NCBI GenBank assembly: GCA_037178625.1
Contig: CM074137.1
Span: 2,170,001-2,234,000 of the forward strand
DNA: 64,000 bases
DNA from: Skeletonema tropicum
Lineage: Eukaryota; Bacillariophyta; Thalassiosirophyceae; Thalassiosirales; Thalassiosiraceae
Direction of reading: 5' to 3'
The position numbers were made by a program, and so were the translations under genes. The notes beneath the pieces are model-generated. The model searched no databases. It was not told the origin of the DNA and was given only the letters and a program-made list of their open reading frames with translations. Positions 10,928-19,582 of the stretch are shown here, one piece after another. Each line of letters opens with the position of its first letter. Position 1 is the first letter of the stretch.

Positions 10928-11548
10928 ATGAACAAGTGCACCAATCTGGAACCGACAAATGTGTCAGCCCCGCTATCAACGTCATCAAGACAAGGTGAGC
11001 AGCCAACATCAGCAACCGGGATTACGATTACTCAGCCCTCATCTCGCCATGCCAGAAAGAGGTCGCTACTCGAGGTTGAGCCTCTCATAGAAGTCAAGAA
11101 GTCTTCGAGCAAGCCCATCACGACCGCTTCTTGCAGCCGCAAACGCCAACGCAGCAGGAAGGAAGCCACTGTTCGCTTTGCATCTACCCCTCATCAAACG
11201 CACGTCGTGCCCCGATGGACCAAGGATGAGGAAGCAAGCTCTTGGTACTCCAAGCGTGACTTACTTGCTTTTCAATATCAAGAATCAATAGACGCTGCAA
11301 TACTTCGAACACTCATCCAAACGACGACTAATATCGAAACCATGCCACAACAGCCTGCCGTGTACAGAGGCTTGGAGCGATTGTTAAGTCCCCAAATTGC
11401 CAGCGAGATTTTTGATCGTAGAAAGCGATGTGTGATGGGTGTTTTGGTGGCTCAGCATAGAGGTCTCAACATAGATCTGATAGCACAAGTAAGTCAAAAC
11501 ATCAGTGATAAGGGCGCTGCTTGGGCATTGACTCTCGGAAGAATATGA
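10928..11548 (+). CDS. Hypothetical protein of a small diatom-type family (most complete local copy)
   Basis: Intronless, 206 residues. Low-complexity Ser/Thr-rich N-terminus to about 40, basic motif SRKRQRSRKE near 75, then RFASTPHQTHVVPRWT, SWYSKRDLLAFQ and QESIDAAILRTLIQ, and a C-terminal region with RGLERLLSPQ, RRKRCVMGVLVAQH and a final helical segment. The combination of a WY(S/T)K segment followed by RGLE and R(R/K)....VL.EQ-like helices resembles a family I associate with expanded diatom proteins of unknown function. Two other copies nearby (8149-8598 and 13536-14324) are broken, making this the likely functional one. The basic motif could be nuclear-targeting; that is inference. Confidence 0.65.
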   Translation: MNKCTNLEPTNVSAPLSTSSRQGEQPTSATGITITQPSSRHARKRSLLEVEPLIEVKKSSSKPITTASCSRKRQRSRKEATVRFASTPHQTHVVPRWTKDEEASSWYSKRDLLAFQYQESIDAAILRTLIQTTTNIETMPQQPAVYRGLERLLSPQIASEIFDRRKRCVMGVLVAQHRGLNIDLIAQVSQNISDKGAAWALTLGRI

Positions 11549-12336
11549 TGTTAGGAAAGAGGAATGGTCTACTCATTTGTAGCAATCTAGAAAATAGAAG
11601 CATTTTCAACGCTATTAGCTAAGATAACTGAACATAATATGAACACATGATTTCATTGAGATCGATACTTTGTATAAGGGACTGGTCCGAATACAAATCC
11701 GCTCCTTTAAGTACCTTAGGTGGATAGTAGGAAAGAAGTTAAGTACCATCATCCACACAGCCGAATCGTTATTAGATGTTAACTAATTTGAACTTTGACT
11801 CTTACCTACTTATGCTGCTCTACTTACTTAGAGGCTAGAGCTCTCTCTAAAGAGCAGTCGCGGGCCCAGCTGAAGGGAATCCTTCCATTAACTTTGTATT
11901 TATTTATTTAAGATTCCCGTTTCGAGTTGAAGTTTAGGTTGATTCGCTTGCGGACGGACTTTTCGTTACAATTCGAACGAGCTAAGTAGTGCATGCAGAC
12001 AGGAGATAGATACTGTACGACGTACTATAGTATCAATGCAAATGGCGCTTTATTTACATCTTCCAAAAGTTAGGCTTTATGGGGGAAAGCTTCGACTGAG
12101 ATCAAGCAAAACCATTTATTTGCCCTCAGTTGAACATTTATTTACCCTCGCTCGGTTTGGTCTGATTCTCGGGCGGATATTTACCACGTCAAGCCAATAG
12201 AAGTACTTATGCATTATGAAGTACTTATTCGTTAATCGTTGGCAATCTGGATATGTAGTGCAGTCAATATCAACGCGGTCTATGAAGTTAATTATTTTAT
12301 CTGCAGCACATCCCGCAACGAAGATAAAATATTATT
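11549..12336. other. Intergenic region, nothing recognised
   Basis: AT-rich DNA with only very short frames and no family resemblance found on either strand. Confidence 0.55.
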
Positions 12337-13000
12337 ATGATGCAAGTACCGAAGCCGCAGTGCTCAGTTAGGATGAGTAGTGCTTTGGAAGGTCGAGAAA
12401 GTGATGAAAGAGGCAACGTAATGTAAGCATCTCCTCTTAGGCATTGCTCTTTGTTTGATTTGATTTGATTTGATTCGATATTTGTTGACAACTTGATCTC
12501 TTATCAACTTTACCCTTCATTGCAGCGAGGGTCTTCTACACGAAGCAATGCTTTCAATCAAGAAAGCTGATGCTGAGAGACTGGCACGTCAGCAATCAAT
12601 CTTGCTCCACAAGCAATCACCTCACATCTCGATGAAGGGCTCGCTCGCAAAAGAGCAGTTCAAACGGCTGTCTATGAGGATTCTTCGTCTTGCAAGAGAA
12701 AAGCGACGCCCATAGCTTTCTCTTGCTGATGCTACTGAAAAGATTTCGAGAGAAGACTGTGAAAAGAAGGCACTCTTTCATCAGAACATGTACACAGACG
12801 CAAAAGCAGAACGGCACCACAGGTGCCTCATCAATGTGGTTGGAGAGGCCAAATATGACGAGATCGATACAATTACCAAGCAAATTAGGGACATTCGCAA
12901 GTGTTCAAGCTTATGGACACAATACTCTCACCGTTTTGAGTACTCGCTTAAGCTAGGAAAGCGTTTGACGGCATCGAAAGGACTTCCCTCAGAGATTTAG
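12337..13000 (+). pseudogene. Spliced coding-like region interrupted by one in-frame TAG
   Basis: From the ATG at 12337 a short exon runs to 12422. A plausible intron 12423-12525 (GTAAGC...TTGCAG) joins in frame to a second exon encoding EGLLHEAMLSIKKADAERLA and further Lys/Arg/Glu-rich helical sequence. At 12713-12715 a TAG interrupts the frame, and the same frame then stays open for another 95 codons (LADATEKISREDCEKKALF ... LPSEI) to a stop at 12998-13000. The composition on both sides is the same (charged, coiled-coil-like), so this reads as one gene disabled by a point mutation. Alternatives are an unseen intron skipping the TAG or a sequence error. An unrelated frame at 13033-13287 may be a further piece. 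No family recognised. Confidence 0.5.
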
Positions 13001-13535
13001 ATGTCTACTTCAGCATCAAACTTTTAGACTTAATGGCTGTTGACGATGCGAAGTCAAGTGTAATATTTGAGGAAACACCGCAACCATGTGCTTGTATTGT
13101 GAACAAAGTAGATTGGGACCACCTCTTATGCGATGCCAAGGAGAAACTGGATGCTCTCCGTAAGCTTGAACGAGAGAGCTCAATGTCTCCAGAGTTGACA
13201 GGTTATGCTACCGGCGATTGTGAAATTGTCAAGTTATTGCACTTTGCCCAACCCCAACGTCCCTCCCATAGCCTAAGATATATGTAAACGTCATGATGTG
13301 AACAAATGATCGATTTGTTCTGCACATGAATACCGTATTTGCACTCCTGTGCTACTCCTGTGACATGCCATGCTGAACAGCACAAATCTTACCTACGCCA
13401 TAGTAATATACTTAAGCATCCCATATCTTTTGATTCTGCTTCTTCATACATCTGGAAGGCTCTAAAAACGAGGTTGTCGATCACCAGTCAATTTCAACCA
13501 AGCTACACACCTCAGGAATTCATCCTGGTTGTAAA
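13001..13535. other. Gap with one uncertain short frame
   Basis: Contains an open frame at 13033-13287 (84 residues, MAVDDAKSSVIF...), Glu/Lys-rich in the middle. It may be an additional exon of the interrupted gene at 12337-13000, but no convincing splice pair was found. Confidence 0.35.
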
Positions 13536-14324
13536 ATGATACCCCGTAAAATCACACACCCCAAGGAGCTCGCCGTGAACAAGTGCATCAATCTGGAACC
13601 GACAAATGAGTCAGCGCTGCCATCAACGTCATCAAGACAAGGCGAGCAGCCAACATCAGCAACCAGAATAACGATTACTCAGCCCTCATCTTGTCATGCT
13701 AGAAAGAGGTCACTATTGCTAGTCGAGGCTGAGCCTATCAATCACAAGAAGACCTCGAGCAGGCCCGTCACGGCCACTTCTCCTCTCAGTCGCAAACGTC
13801 AACGCAGCAGGAAGGACGCCACGGTTGCTTTGCATCTGCCCCTCATCAAACGCACGTCGTGCCCCGATGGACCAAGTACGAGGAAGCAAGAATGCCCTTG
13901 CCTACAACGAGATACTCACGAACTGCACTGCGCTATCGACGCCTGGTCCTACCCACTCATCCTGTTTCTGGTTTCTGGTCTTGCATGGCGCGAGAAAATA
14001 GGCTCCAGCTACATACGCATGCAAGTCATGCCGAATGCGATGAGCAATGAGCAACCACAAAAAAATAAACTTCTTCTCGTATCATTTGGGGGGGGATTGT
14101 CCAGTAGAAACGTCAAGCACCGCCTTAGCAACTTCGGCTTCTCCATCATGCTCAAGCGCACCCTGCTTCATCTCCAACCTGCAAATGCGGTACCACCCAA
14201 ATCTATGATCTACGGCCATCATCGCTTCCGCTTCCTTGTTTCAGTAAGAAATTCGTCCACGGCAACATCAATTCACAAGGCCTTCAACCAGCCCTCTAAC
14301 AAGTTCCTCCCGCAGCTGGAATAA
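13536..14324 (+). pseudogene. Frameshifted copy of the RKRQRSRK small family
   Basis: Nucleotides from about 13575 match the start of the 10928 gene closely (NKCINLEPTNES..., then STSSRQGEQPTSAT), but the original start ATG has become GTG at 13575, so the open frame begins upstream with unrelated residues. At about 13825 a base is missing relative to the intact copy (GTTGCTTTG instead of GTTCGCTTTG), and the frame leaves the family after SRKRQRSRKDATV. Sequence similarity continues a little further in the other frame (PRWTKYEEA) and then ends. The remaining open frame is not homologous. Two independent disabling changes make this a pseudogene. Confidence 0.7.
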
Positions 14325-14529
14325 GCAGCGCCTCATCTCCAGTCCAAACTTAAGTTCCTGATCACTCAGCTACAAAAAAATGATGATAACCGTAACAAGA
14401 ACAGAAATAGAGAAGATTATATTCACGCTTATTTATGTGACCGTGCTTCTTAAATATTCTTGATGGTACATCCGTACCCGTAGGACTGCTTGTTCTTACA
14501 CGAAAATCACCAAAATTGAGCTACTAGAA

Positions 14530-16428
14530 CTAGAGTTTGTCATTCCTCTTCCTCAAATTAGCAGTGCTTTGGCTTTGACCATCCTTTTCATCATCTTTTC
14601 GGACAATGTCTTGCCACAAACTATGCCTTGCGTGCCGAACTTCTTCGTTTAAGTAGTAGATTGGCCTTGAGGTGCTTGGAATACTTTCAAAGCTGATTTC
14701 TGCTTTTTTGGATTGTTTCCCATGAGCACACCTGACAGCCATATCCAGGTCTTGGTGTATAAAACGTAGGGGTTGCCCCAGTGCCTCTTTTCTGGGATGC
14801 CCGTATGTGGTATATTTAAACTCTATTTCTTCATATGACGTGAAAAAGTTGTGGAAATGATAGCCAGTGGGCGATTTCCATTTGTCTTCCTTCGATACAA
14901 TCTTTCCCATCCAATTCTCTTCTCGGATGTCGTTAGGTTGCCACAATGGTCCATGCCCCTCCATTTTCAACTCTTCTAATATGTGGCTATCATAGAAAGT
15001 GAACTCATTGTCATGGGCATATAAGTCCATCCTTTTGCCGTGGGATTCCAAATAGACTCGTTTGGTTGGCGGATGTAGTTCGGTATCACCGATCTGTTCC
15101 ACACACTCACCTAATATCGCATCTGATGATACAAAAATACAAAAGACGATGAGGATGAGATACACACAAAATGCAGACTAAAATTCGTCAGATACAATTC
15201 TCAAGACACAATACGTTGACATGCATGCAGAAATGACTGACCTGGATGGAACCATCTCCTGCCCTCTGCATTTTCTCCTATCCAATTCTTGACTACATTC
15301 CACGAGCACTCTGGACTAGCCTCAAACATCAGCGTTGATGCTGTAACCTTGGGTGTCCTACAACTCTGCCCAGGACGAAAGTTCGGTACATCACAAACCT
15401 GTAGCGCACGGAGAAAGTCCCGAGAGAAAGTTTCATCAATATCACCAACGATGGCTATGTCATCAGGTCTCATGCCATTGAATTTCCATCGATACATATG
15501 TCCCTCCCGTTGCAAATCTTCAGTCAGCAACTCATGAAAGTCTTTGATTTGATGTTTGCTCAGTGATGTCACATAGTAATCCACAGAAACTTTTGTTTTC
15601 GGACCAAATAATTGATGCAGCCAATGCAACTCTTTCGACGCATCCTCCGATCCGAAGAATCTCCACTGTTTGGGGGTAAGATTTTGAGTAGTGTTAGCTT
15701 CAATAAGAGATACTGTGTGGAATATGTTGTATTGTTCCATGCTCGTGGCCTTAATTACTTCCGCTGAATCACCAGAAATTAATGCCCCGTAAAATAGACG
15801 TCTGCGTTTCAGCGGCAACGTGTCATCGCTGGGGAAGCCAAAGCCGTAGGAGGCACAACGTTCCTTTTCCCTTTCTACATTGATAGTGTCTGAATCATCA
15901 TCTAGCAATTCACGCTGCAGTGAGGTCCATGATGCAGAAGGATCGATCACATCACTGTCGGGAATTTTTACTTGATGACTATCTGGGCCAAAGAAAAAGC
16001 TCCCATGAGAAGAAGAAATGCTCCTGAATTTGTTCATGTCTTCTTTCATTGATTGATACGTATATTGATGGTCGGAAGGGCATGAGCAAAATGCACAGTT
16101 AGAGGATATATTTCAAAGATATACAAGTGTAGGAGATTCCCCCCCTCGCTCTCTCTGTCTTACCTGTTTCGGGAACATCCCGATCATCTTCAATTTGATG
16201 TTCTTCTCCGTTCCGTTTCCGGTCATTTTGAACAGTATCGTCAAGATTGGCCACGTGAGTGGCGCGACTGTGATATAAATGATTGATATTGATGGCATAA
16301 AATAATAATATGGTAGAGATGGCGAAGGCTACAGCTACTAGTAGATGATGTATAGACGCAGGCTTTGTTTGCCTCGGTCGTCGCTTTAGTCGCCTAGAAA
16401 GGAGGAAATTTGCTTGTCGTTGCGCCAT
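14530..16428 (-). CDS. Putative type II membrane glycosyltransferase (3 exons)
   Basis: Spliced from exons 16428-16164, 16042-15242 and 15122-14530, with introns 16163-16043 and 15241-15123 (both GT...AG); splicing restores WFHPDAILGE across the second junction. The N-terminus has a basic cytosolic stretch and one membrane anchor (about 29-48), typical of Golgi type II enzymes. The central part contains RRRLFYGALISGD, SLIEANTT, a GDIDETFSRDFLRALQVCDVP block with a DxD-type acidic motif, and FEASPECSW; the third exon has HIHQ-type and YGHPRKE segments. This architecture matches a family common in diatoms that I recall as putative glycosyltransferase; acceptor and sugar are unknown. The first-intron acceptor is chosen because it keeps frame (T-E-D-M); others cannot be excluded. 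Confidence 0.7.
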
Positions 16429-16906
16429 TGCTCATTAAAATAAATCTGTTTCCTCATAAGTAGTGTCCCTTCCAACTAAGTAAGTTGGATTGGATGAGAT
16501 TGATATCAATATCAATCTATATCAATGATGTTGTTGGCTTGGCTTGGCTTGGCTTAGCTAGCTTGATGCTACGCTACTGCTAACAAAGAACACGTTTGAG
16601 AAGGTTTGAGACCTATTATTAGAACTTAGCCCAAAGAGACGTGCTAAGTACGCGAAACGTCTGCGAAACGTCTCTATGTGGGGGTTAGAATTATTTACTA
16701 CGCACGTGAAATGGGAACTTAAGGTGAACGAGCGATAGTAATTCTTGACAATTGTAAAAATGACATTATCATCTGTGTCACAAGACACGTCCGCCACAAA
16801 ATTTTCCTCCTAAGTCCATGAAACAATGAACAATGTCAATGTGCACCGACATAGGTAATAAGGACGACGATCGACGAAGATAAATCATTTGGGCGGCGCA
16901 AAGAGC
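16429..16906. other. Divergent intergenic region between glycosyltransferase and triple SUMO-like gene
   Basis: Carries a (GGCTT)n stretch near 16533-16556 and no coding-like frame. It should hold both promoters. The GTTATTTGGCAGTGC motif of the other family members is absent. Confidence 0.5.
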
Positions 16907-18235
16907 ATGTGTGTAGTCAACTCAGAGAGAAAATGCCCTCCCGAACACGCAGGTTCTGAGGAAGAACCATCTGCAAAGCGAACATGCCATCGTTGCGGCG
17001 ATGGCCCTGACACCGAATCGTTGGCCGCTAGCACCAACGCCACTAATTTTATTGCGATGCCTCCTCGAGAGAATGTTTTCAATGCGGACACTTGGTGGAT
17101 GGTGGATCTCACGCCCGTTGGAAGCGGCTCTTCTCAAGGGCAAGGTGCTAGTGCATTGGTGAAGCGGTGCATGAGGGAATACAGCTGGGACGAAACAAAG
17201 GCGCGGAAGGTACTCGCTGCATACCGTCAATTCATCGTACTCAAGAAGGAATTGAAAGATTGGAATGCCAATATTTTGTCTCCGTGTCACTTGGTGGATC
17301 AGATGTGGCACTGCCATATTTTGGATGTAGTTAACTACTGTCATGACATGATGCTGCTTTGTGGACATGGTGTAGGTCATAATCCGGATGGTGCTTTGGA
17401 TTATGTTGGAAAGAAAATGAGGGATGAGGCTACACGTGTGTCATTGCTCGAACATTTTGGAAGCTATGATGAAGATGTGTGGAAATTCTCTCAAGATATG
17501 ATCAGCATCCGTGTCAAGTTAGGTCGGGGGGATGAAACCGTGCTCGAAGAAGTAATGAGAACAACCAGAATGCAAGATGTTTTCCGCAGATATGCAGCGA
17601 CTAAAGGATTCACTCCAGCAGACAATCTAAATTTTAGACTGAACAATGAAAGTATCCATGGCAACCAAATAGTTGCCGATCTGGGTTTGAAGGAAAACGA
17701 TTTGATTGTTTGTGTGTTGGTGTTGGAGAGAGCGATGATTAATATTAATCTACGCTTTCGGGCGTACAACAGAGGCGATATTACAATTAATGTACAAAGA
17801 ACGGATACGTTGAGGCATGCCTTGAGAGAGTATTCGTCCAGGATAGGAAGGTCCGTGAGGCGTTTTGAGTTCATTCAGGGTGAAAATCAGGTTGAAGTTC
17901 ATCCTGATTCCACACCTGAGAGTCTACAAATGACTGACAACGATTTGATTTATTGCTACATAGGTCCACTAAACGACGATGACGCAAATGAAGGAAATCA
18001 ATCGATTATTTTACTTGTCAAAGACCAATATGGGGAAGCGACTATGTTCAAAATCAAAAGAACGACACAACTGAGGAAAGTTTTCAACACTTTTGCAAAG
18101 AAGAAAGGTGTATGTGTGGAGAAACTCAGATTCATGTTGCAAGGCGAAGAGATGGATCCAAATATGCCACCTGCCTATTTCAATTTGAAAGACAATGACA
18201 TAATTGATTGTATGTTACTACAAGTAGGATGCTAA
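16907..18235 (+). CDS. WHxH (GRDP-like) domain protein with three tandem SUMO-like domains
   Basis: Intronless, 442 residues from the ATG at 16907 (the frame is open 18 bp further upstream but has no ATG). The N-terminus is unlike the MVNTRASKRK members and contains Cys pairs (C27, C30). The WHxH domain is at about 62-195 (VDQMWHCH 130-137, GHNPDG 157-162). Three beta-grasp units follow: 197-272, 277-353 and 366-442. Units 1 and 3 show the same opening (IRVK / LVKDQYGEATMF) and a paired hydrophobic end (NDLIVCVL; NDIIDCMLLQ). Unit 2 has TPESLQMTDNDLIYC. Only the last unit ends in QVGC; the internal ones end LERA and GPLN with no processing-like diglycine, so this is not a polyprotein precursor of the polyubiquitin kind. 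Tandem SUMO-like domains recall Rad60/NIP45 proteins. Role unknown. Confidence 0.82.
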   Translation: MCVVNSERKCPPEHAGSEEEPSAKRTCHRCGDGPDTESLAASTNATNFIAMPPRENVFNADTWWMVDLTPVGSGSSQGQGASALVKRCMREYSWDETKARKVLAAYRQFIVLKKELKDWNANILSPCHLVDQMWHCHILDVVNYCHDMMLLCGHGVGHNPDGALDYVGKKMRDEATRVSLLEHFGSYDEDVWKFSQDMISIRVKLGRGDETVLEEVMRTTRMQDVFRRYAATKGFTPADNLNFRLNNESIHGNQIVADLGLKENDLIVCVLVLERAMININLRFRAYNRGDITINVQRTDTLRHALREYSSRIGRSVRRFEFIQGENQVEVHPDSTPESLQMTDNDLIYCYIGPLNDDDANEGNQSIILLVKDQYGEATMFKIKRTTQLRKVFNTFAKKKGVCVEKLRFMLQGEEMDPNMPPAYFNLKDNDIIDCMLLQVGC

Positions 18236-19582
18236 ATCCCCTCTTCCACCACCTCTGTGGTAGAGAATGCGAGAGGACTCTCATCTCACTGGCAGGTGCA
18301 AATGAGAGAGAGGGAGGGTGACAGCTATCACCCAGTACAGGCGACCAGAAGCAGAAGAGTGAAGGACCCATTCCTGAAGCACAGGAAGAGAGCCACACTC
18401 TTCTCATTACCTGCAATGGGCAAGTTCAGGATCCGGCCTGCCCCAGATGAAGATAGTTCTTTAGCACCATACTTAATTCTATGTTTAACATTAAAAAGAG
18501 GAGGCTGATGCCAATTCAGTGTAAGCATAAAGAATGTATCCTAACTGAAACCAAAACGACATCTGATCCACTGCATCTTTGCATATGACTGTTAGAACAT
18601 CTTCCACCTTTGAGATACATATCTGAACGTGTCTAGTACCGCAAATTGAATTGAAACTTTCCTTCACAGCTCCAGCTAGGTTTGTTACCCGCATAGGAGT
18701 ATGAATTATTCCAGGGGAACCTCAGGTTTGTGAGCAGGAAGTTTATTCTGCTGCTGCTGCTGTTGCTCTCTCTTCGCCCAACGCCAGGCAAAATTCATCA
18801 CGGGAGAAACAGTCTGCTAGTTAGATTTTGGCACGATATGATACTCCTGATTCTGATATATTTTATTATATAGTATTTACTGCTACATTTGATTTGCTCC
18901 GTGCTTAATGCACACTTCTCCTTTCTTAGCATTGTTTGTTCATGCCTCACTACTGCTGCACTGATTGACCTTTGCTCCGTGCTTAATGCACACTCCTCCA
19001 TTCTGAGCTTGATTGGATGGTGCATCCTTCATGCTGCATAGTTTTCGTGCAACCTTTGCTCCATGCCTCACGCACGCTCCTCCTTTCTTAGCTTGGATTG
19101 GTGCATCCTTCAATGCTGCATTGATACTGATTGATAAGATCGAAAAAGCTGATCCAAAAAAAGAAAAGATTCCGGGTGTCTCGTGTCACCACTCGTGCCG
19201 TTGACAAACGTCCACTTTCGACTTTCGGTCACATAAGATGACTAAAAAATGAAAATGGCTATGGCCGACATTGGACATTGCGCTGACTGGAGTAAATCCA
19301 TAACTGTGGCAACATCTCCCGAGCAATCCAAAAGATTCCGATGCGCATGAACCATATCAGTGTCTTTTCTTTACCATTATAAACCTTGTTAGAGGACTGT
19401 AATTTTGCTGGTGGCGCCGCCTTTTAGTCGTAATATAATATCAGACGAGCTGAAAAAGAGCGAGGCTGATCAGACATCATTTCTGGACACTACCCTCCCA
19501 ACAACACACTTCGACATTGATAGCAACAGAGCAACGAAATAGACGAAGAGAAAAAAGACTCGGCGGCAATAATCAACACAAC
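18236..19582. other. Intergenic region with degenerate tandem repeat
   Basis: No supported gene. Holds the imperfect repeat listed at 18890-19126 and, just after the stop at 18235, a short CCACC...GGTGG-type inverted repeat (about 18244-18262) that could be a 3'-end hairpin. Confidence 0.5.
18890..19126. repeat. Imperfect tandem repeat, about 75-85 bp, three units
   Basis: TTTGCTCCGTGCTTAATGCA and near variants followed by CACTCCTCC(T/A)TTCT recur at about 18893, 18970 and 19052, with GGTGCATCCTTCA(A)TGCTGCAT after the second and third. Confidence 0.7.

Noticed and set aside
13859..14050. Frame continuing the RKRQRSRK family after the frameshift
   Set aside because: Only a few residues (PRWTKYEEA) match; the rest is unrelated, so it is part of the pseudogene and not a gene.
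16907..18235. Triple SUMO-like protein as a processed polyprotein like polyubiquitin
   Set aside because: Junctions between units lack Gly-Gly or any repeated cleavage-like motif, and units are strongly diverged.
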